Below are positions 24,782 to 34,006 of a DNA stretch of 64,000 bases, piece after piece. Source of the DNA: CAWIHS01 sp963836005 (GTDB lineage Bacteria; Pseudomonadota; Gammaproteobacteria; GRL18). The position numbers and the translations under genes were made by a program. Each line of letters starts with the position of its first letter. Within the stretch, counting starts at the first letter, position 1. The stretch spans positions 930,001-994,000 of the forward strand of contig CAWIHS010000002.1 of the NCBI GenBank assembly GCA_963836005.1, given 5' to 3'. The notes under the pieces are model-generated. The model was not told where the DNA came from. It saw nothing but the letters and a program-made list of their open reading frames with translations, and did not search any database.

Positions 24782-26098
24782 ATGTATAAGCAGATAAAAT
24801 TATCAACAATGAGCTGGTTTTTTGTTTTTTTACTGGGGCTTCCTGGACTGGTAATGGCTGACGATACGATTAACGGTGCAGACACAGCCTGGATTATGGT
24901 TTCAACGGCACTGGTCTTATTTATGACTCTTCCCGGACTGGCGCTGTTTTATGGGGGGCTGGTGCGCACCAAAAACGTTTTGTCCGTTTTGATGCAATGT
25001 TTCGCCATTAGCAGCATAGTCTCGGTACTCTGGGTAATTGCCGGCTATTCACTGGCCTTCGGCGATGGCGGTTCCATGAATGCTTTTATCGGCGGATTTG
25101 ATAATGTCCTGTTTGCCGGTATTCTGGAAGGTTCCGTTTCGGGGACGATACCGGAATCTTTGTTTGCCCTGTTTCAAATGACTTTTGCTATTATTACTCC
25201 GGCACTGATTGTGGGCGCGTTTGCAGAACGTGTGCGTTTTTCGGCCATGTTGCTGTTCACTGCTATCTGGTTATTTTTAGTTTATATTCCGGTGACTCAC
25301 TGGGTCTGGGCCGAAGGCGGCTGGTTATTTGAAATGGGTCTGCTGGACTTTGCCGGCGGCACGGTAGTGCACATTACAGCTGGCGTTGCTGCCATAGTGT
25401 CTGCTTTGGTTATTGGTAAACGCAAGGAGTTTGGTAAAAGTGCACTACCACCCCATAATATGACCATGACGGTGATTGGCGCCGGTATGCTATGGGTTGG
25501 CTGGTTCGGTTTCAATGGTGGAAGTGCGTTGGCTGCTGACGGTAATGCGGCCATGGCCATGCTGGTGACACATCTTTCTGCAGCTGCAGGTGCGGGTATG
25601 TGGGCTACCGTGGAATGGGTGCGCCATGGAAAACCGTCTGTACTGGGAATAGTGACCGGTATGGTGGCTGGTCTGGGCACTATCACTCCTGCATCAGGTT
25701 TTGTCGGACCAGCGGGTGCATTGATCATTGGTTTATCGGCCGGTTTTGTTTGTTACACCGCGACACAGATAATTAAAGTTAAACTCAAGCTGGATGATTC
25801 TCTGGACGTGTTTCCAGTGCATGGGGTTGGGGGCATACTCGGGACTTTTCTGGCAGGTATCTTTGCCTCGGCAGGACTGGGTGTGTTCAGTGGTCAGGGA
25901 TATGCTGACGGGGTTACCATGGAAAGTCAGGTCTGGGTACAGTTGATCGGGATTTTTGCCACCATCGTCTATACAGCGGTATTGACCTGGTTGATTTTAA
26001 AAATGATCAATGTCTTCCTGCCGCTGCGCATCAGCCGTGAAGAAGAAACTGAAGGTCTGGATATCGTCGCTCACGATGAACGGGGTTACGATTTCTAA
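24782..26098 (+). CDS. amtB: Ammonium transporter AmtB
   Basis: Inner-membrane ammonium channel, 438 residues with a cleavable signal peptide (FFVFLLGLPGLVMA) and eleven predicted helices. Family marks: TAWIMVSTALVLFMTLPGLALFYGGLVR, the FAERVRFSA loop, DFAGGTVVHITAGVAA with the first pore His, GWFGFNGGSAL and FPVHGVGGILGTFLAG with the second pore His. The C-terminal tail (LRISREEETEGLDIVAHDERGYDF) is the GlnK-interacting region. The gene lacks an adjacent glnK. Upstream sigma-54 and NtrC sites predict induction under nitrogen limitation. Confidence 0.95.
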   Translation: MYKQIKLSTMSWFFVFLLGLPGLVMADDTINGADTAWIMVSTALVLFMTLPGLALFYGGLVRTKNVLSVLMQCFAISSIVSVLWVIAGYSLAFGDGGSMNAFIGGFDNVLFAGILEGSVSGTIPESLFALFQMTFAIITPALIVGAFAERVRFSAMLLFTAIWLFLVYIPVTHWVWAEGGWLFEMGLLDFAGGTVVHITAGVAAIVSALVIGKRKEFGKSALPPHNMTMTVIGAGMLWVGWFGFNGGSALAADGNAAMAMLVTHLSAAAGAGMWATVEWVRHGKPSVLGIVTGMVAGLGTITPASGFVGPAGALIIGLSAGFVCYTATQIIKVKLKLDDSLDVFPVHGVGGILGTFLAGIFASAGLGVFSGQGYADGVTMESQVWVQLIGIFATIVYTAVLTWLILKMINVFLPLRISREEETEGLDIVAHDERGYDF

Positions 26099-26104
26099 AT
26101 TTTT

Positions 26105-26316
26105 GACAACTATTCTGCGTATTTGAAATATTGCACTAACTGCTTGATATCAGGTCTTTGCAGGAGGCAGGTGACTGCTCCTGCATAAGCCTGAATCTCC
26201 CGCATAACCCGCCTGGAAACTGGGAATAAATGCGACAAGCAGGTGCCGAGTCGTCGAAGCGGGACAAATAAATACCCGACGGCAGGCACGATCTTATAGC
26301 TACGCTGAAAAATTAC
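26105..26316. repeat. Diverged family B element
   Basis: Ends resemble other B copies (ACTATTCTGCGTATTT on the left; CACGATCTTATAGCTACGCTGA on the right), with inner TTGATATCAGGTCTTTG and AAATACCCGACGGC. The core is rearranged. The right end contains the stop codon of the small gene that follows on the minus strand. Confidence 0.6.
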
Positions 26317-26657
26317 TCGGCTATCAGAGTAATGCTGGTTTCGGCCGAGATTTTATTGATATCAAACTGCACCTCGCAATATTCACTGTATTCGTTATTC
26401 GGCGCCGGGTCATCAGCGCAACTGCATCCGGGAATAAGCCCGGTAAAAAAAATCCCTGTTTTGACACGAATTATATCGCGGTCTTCCTTAATAGCCAGAA
26501 TCGTGATAGATATATTCTTCTCGCTGGCATAACTGCCCATTGATAAGCCCTGCTGTAAAGGCAGCTTTCCGGCATCCAGATGTTCTATTTCGCGCTTGAG
26601 AATATGCTTGAAATCAGGAGTATTCCAGCTGTTTAATGCGCTGCTTAATTTAATCAT
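26313..26657 (-). CDS. Conserved hypothetical protein with CSCADDP motif
   Basis: 114 residues, soluble, no signal peptide. I do not recognise a named family, though I recall proteins of this pattern in other proteobacteria. Features: LSSALNSWNTPDFKHILKREIEHL helical start, LPLQQGLSMGSYAS, a central beta region IRVKTGIFFTGLI, the cysteine motif GCSCADDPAPN, then YCEVQFDINKISAETSITL. Three cysteines in GCSC and YCEV could bind a metal (inference). The TAA stop lies within the end of a family B repeat (GAG TAA next to TTTTTCAGCGTA). Confidence 0.7.
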   Translation of the reverse strand: MIKLSSALNSWNTPDFKHILKREIEHLDAGKLPLQQGLSMGSYASEKNISITILAIKEDRDIIRVKTGIFFTGLIPGCSCADDPAPNNEYSEYCEVQFDINKISAETSITLIAE

Positions 26658-27222
26658 CGTGTCCCGGATAACTCCCTGTTATTCATCTGTTAGAATGTAT
26701 ATTGGTTAATGTTGTAATCATCTCATCATACATGAAAAAAATATCAGGGTAATTGCAGATTTTGTTCCAGTATTCATCAGCGGGCCTCATAAACTTCAAA
26801 AGTTGAATCCACTGCAGCGTGACTGATGATTTATGCTAAATATCATCTATACTTAACCAATTGTATTGTTTAAAAAGTATTCGCTGTACTTCGCTGCACA
26901 TAGACGGTTACGCGTATTCTTTGTGTTCATGCTCACTGGCAAATACAGAATTATTAATTGATTCTGTATTTTGCGGCTTTATTGACTCATAATGGTTTTT
27001 TTAACCAGGGTTTACACTTGCAGAAGAAGGCCGCGGTGTTTATTGATCCTGGAGTGCAGATTATTGCTGGAACTTCTGTACTTTAGTTGTTGCACAACTT
27101 GTGTTTTGCGCAGCTTTGGTTATTTACTACGTGGCTTTGTACAATTGGACACATTTTTTATGGATGTCAATCACTATTCCATAGAGATCCACTGCATCGT
27201 AACGAATTATGTTTAAAAAAAA
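26658..27222. other. Long gene-free spacer
   Basis: AT-rich, no convincing gene on either strand; the short frame at 26992-27216 has no ribosome site and no recognisable composition. Probably holds the divergent promoters of the hypothetical gene and the acylase gene. No family A, B or C element seen. Confidence 0.5.
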
Positions 27223-29787
27223 ATGCGCTATTTTTTAAATCGAACACTATTGCTGCTCAAATTCGGATTACTGCTAGCATTTACCGGGTTTGTCATCCTA
27301 TACCTTTTTCTGCGGGGCAGTTTACCCCAGTTGGATGGAGAATATCTGACAACCTACCTTGCTCAGGATGTCAGAGTTGAACGGGATGTGCGCGGTATCC
27401 CGACCATATATGCTGAAGATCGCTCAGAAACGGCTTTTGCACTGGGGTTTTTGCATGCCCAGGAGCGTTTCTTCCAGATGGACCTGTTGCGTCGCCGCGC
27501 AGCCGGAGAAATGGCCGAGTTACTGGGAGACAGTCTCATTGAGTCAGACAGGCAAGTCAGGCAGCATCGATTTAAAGAACGTGCCAGATCAACCCTGGAA
27601 GAAGAATTACCGCCAAATCATTTTCGTATCCTGGAGGTTTATACGGATGGCGTGAACAGTGGTCTGGAGGCTTTGTCAAATCACTCATTTGAATACATGC
27701 TGTTAGGTGCAACCCCTCGTTTGTGGGAAATGGAAGATAGTTTGCTGGTTGTTTACAGCATGTATCTTGAGCTCCATAATCAACGGGTTGCCAGGGAACG
27801 TTCTCTGGCGTTGATGAAAGACATGCTGCCCGCTGAATGGTATGATTTTTTAACACCTGAAGGCGGAGAGTGGGATGCCCCATTAGCAGGGAGTGCGAAT
27901 AAAAACTCTCCCATTGTGCCTGCCGAGGCACTGAATTTCTCTATTGGGCAACTGGAAAATGCGCCTCAGTCTGCTGCCGAACTGGTCAGATATATCAACT
28001 GGGATTACCAGGCAAAGCCATTGCCGGGTTCCAATAACTGGGCTGTGAGCGGCCTGCTGAGTCCTTATCGTTCGGCATTACTGGCTAATGATATTCATTT
28101 ACCGCTGCATAATCCCAATATCTGGTATCGAGCCAGCTGGTTTATCGATGATGGTCGCAGGGTTACTGGAATTACCCTGCCGGGTATTCCCGCCATGGTG
28201 GTGGGCAGTAATGAAAATATTAGCTGGGGCTTTACTAATAGTTATGGTGACTGGGGTGATATTATTCCACTTACCATGAGTGAAGATAATACACGCTATT
28301 TGACGGCAGATGGCTGGCAGGATTTTTCGATTAAGACTGAAACTATCAACAGTCGTTCGGGTGAACCCAGGCAGGTCATTAATATAGAAACCATCTGGGG
28401 GCCTGTGATTGGCCGGGATCATCTGGGTCGATTACTGAGTTATCAATGGCTTGCACATTCTGAAAAGGCCGTCAATCTAAATCTGCTGGAGCTGGAACGG
28501 ACTAACACAACCTGGGAAGGTATTCATCTTGCTCCACAATTGGGATTGCCTCCGCAAAATTTCCTGCTGGCTGATCATAAAGGCAATATTGCCTGGACTA
28601 TTGCTGGCTCCATTCCTCTACGCAGCAGCTATCAGGCAGAAACAGAACAACAGCCAGAGGCATCATACTCATGGACAGGTTTTCTGCAGCAGCAAGATTA
28701 CCCCAGAATAGTCAATCCTGCTATTCAACGCTTGTGGACTGCCAATAATCGTGTCTCTTCAGGCAAGGATCTTGAATTGATCCGCTTTGATGGCGGCGAT
28801 CTGGGTGCCAGAGCACAGCAGATCCGCAATACTTTATTTTCAACAGAAGCATTCAAGGAAAGTGATTTTTTTGCCATGCAGATGGATGACAGGGCAATAC
28901 TGATGCAGCGCTGGGCTGAATTATTGAAAACAGTCGTGCAAAATTACCGCTGGCAAGATCCGCTGGCTGAGCCTGAAAATGCGAAGAAGGGGCCAGCGGA
29001 TAGTGAAATTCAGCCCTCGGCAGCAGAGCATGCTCAGGAGGATAAGCCATTCAAGCAAGAACAGCCAGGTTTGGCAGCAGAAGAGCGTGCTTTGTTAGCA
29101 GGCCCGCCGGCAGCTGTTCTGGATAAAGAACTGAGTGAAATAAAAACAGCCCTGACTGACAAACCTCTTGTGGCGGACAAAAATGCGCTGGATTATCTCC
29201 TGGTCAAGACTTTTAGAAACCGAGTCATCAATCAGACGGTCGGTTGGATATATGATACTCTGGAACGATATTACCCGGTACATTTCAGGCGTTCTGCGGT
29301 TGATCAAATGATTGAATATCCGGTGTGGAACTTGATCAGTAACACTCCCGCGCATTTAACACCGGAAGGATTCAATAGCTGGAATGAATTTTTACAATCA
29401 GCAGCCAGGGAAAGCTACGAGGAGCTGGCGATGTCGTCATCTAAACCCCTAATGCAACAAACATGGGGGGACTACAACAAATTATCGATACAGCATCCGC
29501 TCAGTAGACTTAACTCCATGCTGGCTTTTCTACTGGATGCTGATGATGTGCCAATGAGTGGTGATAATCATATGCCGAATGTCTATCAGCATGGGTTTGG
29601 CGCTTCTATGCGCATGGTGGTATCACCAGGTTATGAAGCCAATGGTATTATGCAGATGCCAATGGAACAAAGTGCTCATCCATTGTCTGCTTATTCTTCT
29701 GCCGGGAATGTTGACTGGGCGGAAGGGATGCCTGAGCGTTTTCTGCCTGCAGAAACAGAGTGGACTCTTTTGCTCAGAGCAAAATAG
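27223..29787 (+). CDS. Penicillin-acylase-family N-terminal-nucleophile hydrolase
   Basis: 854 residues, membrane-anchored or exported (helix about 8-28). The family is made as a precursor that cuts itself to expose an N-terminal Ser. Here that is Ser270 in LPGSNNWAVSG, with ALLANDIHLPLHNPNIWY after it. The alpha part holds VERDVRGIPTIYAEDRSETAFALGFLHAQERFFQMDLLRR. Late motifs: GDNHMPNVYQHGFGASMRMVV and GIMQMPMEQSAHPLSAYYS-like. An inserted low-complexity stretch (about 580-650; Ala/Glu/Pro-rich) is notable. Natural substrates may be acyl-homoserine lactones or other amides; unknown here. Start ATG follows a run of A, no Shine-Dalgarno seen. The stop sits at the edge of a family C element. 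Confidence 0.9.
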   Translation: MRYFLNRTLLLLKFGLLLAFTGFVILYLFLRGSLPQLDGEYLTTYLAQDVRVERDVRGIPTIYAEDRSETAFALGFLHAQERFFQMDLLRRRAAGEMAELLGDSLIESDRQVRQHRFKERARSTLEEELPPNHFRILEVYTDGVNSGLEALSNHSFEYMLLGATPRLWEMEDSLLVVYSMYLELHNQRVARERSLALMKDMLPAEWYDFLTPEGGEWDAPLAGSANKNSPIVPAEALNFSIGQLENAPQSAAELVRYINWDYQAKPLPGSNNWAVSGLLSPYRSALLANDIHLPLHNPNIWYRASWFIDDGRRVTGITLPGIPAMVVGSNENISWGFTNSYGDWGDIIPLTMSEDNTRYLTADGWQDFSIKTETINSRSGEPRQVINIETIWGPVIGRDHLGRLLSYQWLAHSEKAVNLNLLELERTNTTWEGIHLAPQLGLPPQNFLLADHKGNIAWTIAGSIPLRSSYQAETEQQPEASYSWTGFLQQQDYPRIVNPAIQRLWTANNRVSSGKDLELIRFDGGDLGARAQQIRNTLFSTEAFKESDFFAMQMDDRAILMQRWAELLKTVVQNYRWQDPLAEPENAKKGPADSEIQPSAAEHAQEDKPFKQEQPGLAAEERALLAGPPAAVLDKELSEIKTALTDKPLVADKNALDYLLVKTFRNRVINQTVGWIYDTLERYYPVHFRRSAVDQMIEYPVWNLISNTPAHLTPEGFNSWNEFLQSAARESYEELAMSSSKPLMQQTWGDYNKLSIQHPLSRLNSMLAFLLDADDVPMSGDNHMPNVYQHGFGASMRMVVSPGYEANGIMQMPMEQSAHPLSAYSSAGNVDWAEGMPERFLPAETEWTLLLRAK

Positions 29788-29950
29788 TCAGTGCCCATCC
29801 ATTTATGCTGGGCACTGATGTAGCACAAGGATGTGCTGCCATTTTCAATAACTTGTCATTATTGAAAATCTGAGAAAAAGAGAAATCACACTTTTTCTTT
29901 TTCGTTGCATAAATTACCAGGATGGCTATTTATGGATGGACACTAGTTAC
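29785..29950. repeat. Complete family C element with serial hairpins
   Basis: Ends TAGTCAGTGCCCATCCATTTAT and, inverted, GATGGACACTAGTTA. Inside are consecutive hairpins: CAGTGCCC (29789-29796) with GGGCACTG (29810-29817); AGCACA with TGTGCT (about 29822-29837); ATTTTCAATAA with TTATTGAAAAT (about 29841-29869); and AAAAAG with CTTTTT. Other fragments are at 13985 and 15543. The rest of the gap to miaB is gene-free. Confidence 0.65.
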
Positions 29951-30092
29951 GTATAGATATTAAACCAGGATTGTTTTCTCAATTCTCTTCAATCAATAAT
30001 GGATAAAATCAGCAAAACATGCTATTTTTCCGCTCCTTAGCAAATAACTCATGGTTGTTTAACAGCCCTGTGAGTCAAAGAGACGTAAGTTG

Positions 30093-31427
30093 ATGCCCGG
30101 TAAGCTGTATATTCAAACGTTTGGCTGTCAGATGAATGAGTATGATTCATCCAAAATGGCAGACATTTTGCGTGAATCCCATGGGATTGAGCAGGTCGAA
30201 TCTCCTCAAGATGCTGATATTTTATTGTTAAATACCTGTTCGATCAGGGAAAAAGCCCAGGAAAAAGTGTTCTCGCTATTGGGACGATTCAGACAGTTTA
30301 AGCAGCAGAACCCGAAAATCGTGATTGGCGTGGGTGGATGTGTGGCTAGTCAGGAAGGTGAACTGATCCGTCAAAGGGCGCCTTACGTGGATCTGGTATT
30401 CGGTCCACAGACGTTACACCGTTTACCGCACATGCTTGATGAAGTGACCGCTATTCATCACCCGGTGATTGATGTATCTTTTCCTGAAATAGAAAAATTT
30501 GACCATCTGCCGGAACCCAGCGCAGATGGCCCCAGTGCATTTGTTTCGGTGATGGAAGGTTGTAGTAAATATTGCAGTTTTTGTGTCGTGCCGTATACCC
30601 GGGGTGAAGAGATTTCCCGGCCGCTGGATGATGTGATAACCGAAGTCGCGCAACTGGCTGAACAGGGTGTGATTGAAGTCAATCTGCTGGGGCAGAACGT
30701 TAATGCCTATCGTGGTGCAATGCATGATGGCGATGTGGCCGACCTGGCCTTGCTGATCCATTATGTGGCTGAAATAGAGGGCATTGAACGGATCCGTTTC
30801 ACTACTTCTCATCCCAATGAATTTAGTGATAGTCTTATTGAAGCGTTTGCTGAAATACCCAAACTGGTGAGTTTTTTACATCTGCCAGTGCAAAGCGGTT
30901 CCGATCGGATCCTGAGCATGATGAAACGCGGTCATCCGGTTCTGGATTATAAAAATAAAATTCGACGTATTCGAGAAGCTCGTCCGGATATACATATTTC
31001 ATCGGATTTTATTGTTGGTTTTCCAGGAGAAACTGAAACTGATTTTCAGGCGACCATGAAACTTATCGATGCTATTCGTTTTGATCAGAGTTTTAGTTTT
31101 ATCTACAGTCCAAGACCTGGAACGCCTGCAGCGGCCTTGCCTGATGACGTACCCATGGAAGTCAAAAAACAACGACTCAGTATACTGCAGGAACGCATTA
31201 ATCAGTTTGCTCAGGAATACTCTCAGCAAATGGTAGGTACTGTGCAGGATATTCTGGTTCATGGCGTGTCAAAAAAAGACCAGAATGAACTGGCAGGTCG
31301 AACAGAAAATAATCGTGTGGTCAATTTTGCTGCCATGGATAAAGCTTTAATTGGGAAAATTATCCCGGTGAAAATAACCCGAGCTTTTAATAATTCACTA
31401 AGGGCGGAATTGATTAATAAATGTTAA
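30093..31427 (+). CDS. miaB: tRNA-2-methylthio-N6-dimethylallyladenosine synthase MiaB
   Basis: Radical-SAM methylthiotransferase acting on i6A37 of tRNA. 444 residues: N-terminal MTTase domain with three cluster cysteines (FGCQMNEYDS, LLNTCSIREKA, GVGGCVAS), radical-SAM domain with CSKYCSFC (Cys157, 161, 164), and C-terminal TRAM domain (from about 375). The frame starts with TTG at 30090 immediately before ATG 30093; I take the ATG. First gene of the miaB-ybeZ-ybeY-corC-lnt group, whose order is classic for gammaproteobacteria. Confidence 0.96.
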   Translation: MPGKLYIQTFGCQMNEYDSSKMADILRESHGIEQVESPQDADILLLNTCSIREKAQEKVFSLLGRFRQFKQQNPKIVIGVGGCVASQEGELIRQRAPYVDLVFGPQTLHRLPHMLDEVTAIHHPVIDVSFPEIEKFDHLPEPSADGPSAFVSVMEGCSKYCSFCVVPYTRGEEISRPLDDVITEVAQLAEQGVIEVNLLGQNVNAYRGAMHDGDVADLALLIHYVAEIEGIERIRFTTSHPNEFSDSLIEAFAEIPKLVSFLHLPVQSGSDRILSMMKRGHPVLDYKNKIRRIREARPDIHISSDFIVGFPGETETDFQATMKLIDAIRFDQSFSFIYSPRPGTPAAALPDDVPMEVKKQRLSILQERINQFAQEYSQQMVGTVQDILVHGVSKKDQNELAGRTENNRVVNFAAMDKALIGKIIPVKITRAFNNSLRAELINKC

Positions 31428-31507
31428 CAACTCAGCGTATATAAAGTATCAATCACACTCTTTAAAATTCACTGAACAGTTACGTTCACTCAAGTAAAGG
31501 AAAATTT

Positions 31508-32500
31508 TTGGCTGAAGTAAAGTCATTACAGCTGGTTTTAGAGCCTGTCGATAATGTTCGGCTGGCCAATTTATGCGGACAGTTCGATGAACATTTACGT
31601 TTGATAGAAAAACGGCTCGCAGTTCAGATCGCTAACCGCGGCAACCAGTTTAAACTAAGCGGTAAGCAGGAAGATATGGATGCTGCTGTTGTCGTTCTGG
31701 AAGCATTATATGCAGAAACTGAATCGGCAGTACTCGATCCTCAACATGTGCATCTGTTTTTACAACAGTCTGGGATCGAAGCTGAAATCAGGGCTAAAGT
31801 AAGTAAAGACGAAGCTGTCTCTATTTTGGCCGGACGCAGTCTGATCAAGCCCCGCGGTAAGAATCAGTATGATTATCTGCTTAGAGTTTTGCAGCATGAT
31901 ATCAATTTTGGCATTGGTCCAGCGGGAACGGGTAAAACGTTTCTTGCTGTTGCCTGTGCTGTGCAGGCTCTGGAACAGGACAGAGTGAGACGAATTATTT
32001 TAACTCGTCCAGCCGTTGAAGCCGGGGAAAATCTGGGTTTTTTACCAGGCGATCTGTCGCAGAAAATCGATCCTTATTTACGTCCTCTCTATGATGCCCT
32101 GTATGAAATGCTGGGTTATGAAAAAATAAGTAAACTGATAGAACGAAATGTTATAGAAGTAGCTCCGCTGGCCTTTATGCGTGGACGCAGTCTTAATGAA
32201 AGTTTTATTATTCTCGATGAGGCTCAAAATACGACCCGGGAACAAATGAAAATGTTTTTAACCCGAATCGGTTTTGGTTCAACCGCTATTGTGACCGGAG
32301 ATATTACCCAGATTGATTTGCATGGCGGTCAGTCGGGGTTGATCCATGCTCTGGAAATTTTAAAGAAAGTCAGGGAGATCAGTTTTACTCATTTCAATTC
32401 CAGAGATATTGTTCGTCATCCACTGGTACAGCATATTGTCGATGCCTATGAAAAGCATGAAGATACCGCTGCGCGTAAGTTAACGGGCAAACACCGTTAA
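31508..32500 (+). CDS. ybeZ: PhoH-like ATPase YbeZ
   Basis: 330 residues, P-loop NTPase partner of YbeY in RNA metabolism. Walker A GPAGTGKT at 137-144, RPAVEAGENLGFLPGDL, Walker B ILDEAQNTT, and VTGDITQIDL. The N-terminal part resembles a KH-like region. Start is TTG at 31508 with AAAGGA 8 bases upstream; the resulting MAEVKSLQLVLEP fits the family. Its stop overlaps the ybeY start (TAATG). Confidence 0.94.
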   Translation: MAEVKSLQLVLEPVDNVRLANLCGQFDEHLRLIEKRLAVQIANRGNQFKLSGKQEDMDAAVVVLEALYAETESAVLDPQHVHLFLQQSGIEAEIRAKVSKDEAVSILAGRSLIKPRGKNQYDYLLRVLQHDINFGIGPAGTGKTFLAVACAVQALEQDRVRRIILTRPAVEAGENLGFLPGDLSQKIDPYLRPLYDALYEMLGYEKISKLIERNVIEVAPLAFMRGRSLNESFIILDEAQNTTREQMKMFLTRIGFGSTAIVTGDITQIDLHGGQSGLIHALEILKKVREISFTHFNSRDIVRHPLVQHIVDAYEKHEDTAARKLTGKHR

Positions 32501-32973
32501 TGCAGCTGTTTCTGGATTTGCAGACAGCCACTGAGTCGGCAGCATTACCCCGCAAATCGCGACTGGAGTTGTGGGTGAAAACCACATTAATAATAGCAGC
32601 AGAACATTCACATCAGCCATTAAAAAAGGCATATGAGCTGACCATCAGAGTGGTAGATAAGGCCGAGGTGCAGCAGCTCAATTTGAGTTATCGTCATCAG
32701 GAAAAACCAACCAATGTGTTATCTTTTCCTTTTGAAGCTCCGCCTCAGGTATCGCTGCCTTTACTGGGCGATCTGGTTATCTGTCAAGCGGTAGTTGAAG
32801 AGGAGGCACTACAACAGCAGATATCTCCTGAGTCTCACTGGGCACATATGGTCGTGCACGGCACACTGCATCTGCTGGATTATGATCACCTTGATGATCA
32901 ACAGGCAGAGGAAATGGAATCACTGGAAATTAAAGTGCTGCAGCAGTTGGGATATTCAAATCCCTATGAGTAG
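32500..32973 (+). CDS. ybeY: Endoribonuclease YbeY
   Basis: 157 residues. Metal-dependent RNase for 16S rRNA 3'-end maturation and late ribosome quality control. Signature zinc site HGTLHLLDYDH with His120, His124 and His130; preceding TNVLSFPFE and LLGDLVIC strands are typical. Starts on the ybeZ stop codon, so coupled. About 165 bases without a convincing gene separate it from corC; the frame at 32795-33079 is a shadow. Confidence 0.95.
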   Translation: MQLFLDLQTATESAALPRKSRLELWVKTTLIIAAEHSHQPLKKAYELTIRVVDKAEVQQLNLSYRHQEKPTNVLSFPFEAPPQVSLPLLGDLVICQAVVEEEALQQQISPESHWAHMVVHGTLHLLDYDHLDDQQAEEMESLEIKVLQQLGYSNPYE

Positions 32974-33139
32974 TCGTTTTTTCCTGGTTGCTGAACAGTC
33001 GGTGCTTAGTATAAATAGCTGGGCATCCGTTAGCGTTTTTTATTCGTATGATTGTTCCCTCGGAGGGATGATTTTCTGAATTGCTTTTTATCAGGGCTAT
33101 TTGTAAAATTATCACCTGCTTTAAATTCAGGCTTAATAT

Positions 33140-34006
33140 ATGAAAGAAGAGCGTGCAAATCCGACTCTCCCTCAGGATGAAGGAAGTCGGAGTATTTTAG
33201 AACGTATAGGTCATGCCTTGATAGGCGAAATCAGTGATGAGTCACAGCTGCTTGATATGCTGCGTGATGCAGAAGCACGCCATGTTATCAGTCACGATGT
33301 GCTTTTAATGATTGAAGGTGTTATGCAGGTCAGCACCATGCAGGTGCGTGAAATAATGATACCTCGCTCACAGATGGTGGTGATTGAACGTCATGCAATT
33401 GCCGAAGAGATCCTTGCCATCATTGTAAACTCGGCTCATTCCCGCTTTCCTGTCATCGGTGAAAATCGGGATGATATTGAAGGCATCATGCTGGCCAAGG
33501 ATCTGGTTAAATTTTTTGCCAATGACGATCATCGTTCTCTGGATATCAGGGAATATTTACGGCCCGCTGTTTTTATCCCTGAAAGTAAACGCCTTAATGT
33601 ACTGCTGAAAGAGTTTCGCGCTACCCGAAATCATATAGCCATTATCGTAGATGAATATGGTGGTGTGTCAGGTCTGGTGACAATTGAAGATGTACTCGAA
33701 GAAATCGTCGGTGAAATCGAGGATGAACACGATATTGACGAGGAAAGTCCCATTATTGCTCATGGAAACGGGGTTTATTCGGTTCAGTCACTCACGGATA
33801 TTGAACATTTTAATGACTATTTCAAGACTGACTTCAGTGATGATGAATTCGATACCATTGGCGGCCTGGTAATGAACGCTTTTGGTTATATGCCCAGACG
33901 GGGTGAAGACATTGAAATGGGCGGCTATAAATTCAAAGTGATCCGCGGTGACCGGCGCCGTCTTCACTTACTCCAGCTGCAGCGCCTGGACGGCCGTGAA
34001 GCCTGA
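33140..34006 (+). CDS. corC: CorC/YbeX-type CBS-pair protein
   Basis: 288 residues, cytoplasmic. Named for magnesium/cobalt efflux in Salmonella, and linked to ribosome and Lnt function by its neighbours. CBS pair (about 70-190: VREIMIPRSQMVVIE, FPVIGENRDDIEGIMLAKDL, IIVDEYGGVSGLVTIEDVLEEIVGEI), then CorC_HlyC transporter-associated domain (about 205-285). The lnt gene begins inside its final codons. Confidence 0.93.
   Translation: MKEERANPTLPQDEGSRSILERIGHALIGEISDESQLLDMLRDAEARHVISHDVLLMIEGVMQVSTMQVREIMIPRSQMVVIERHAIAEEILAIIVNSAHSRFPVIGENRDDIEGIMLAKDLVKFFANDDHRSLDIREYLRPAVFIPESKRLNVLLKEFRATRNHIAIIVDEYGGVSGLVTIEDVLEEIVGEIEDEHDIDEESPIIAHGNGVYSVQSLTDIEHFNDYFKTDFSDDEFDTIGGLVMNAFGYMPRRGEDIEMGGYKFKVIRGDRRRLHLLQLQRLDGREA

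Noticed and set aside
26992..27216. 74-codon frame before the acylase gene
   Set aside because: Cys/Leu/Arg-rich translation without family features, no ribosome site, AT-rich spacer.
32795..33079. 94-codon frame over the end of ybeY and the gap to corC
   Set aside because: Overlaps ybeY in another frame and shows no recognisable protein features.
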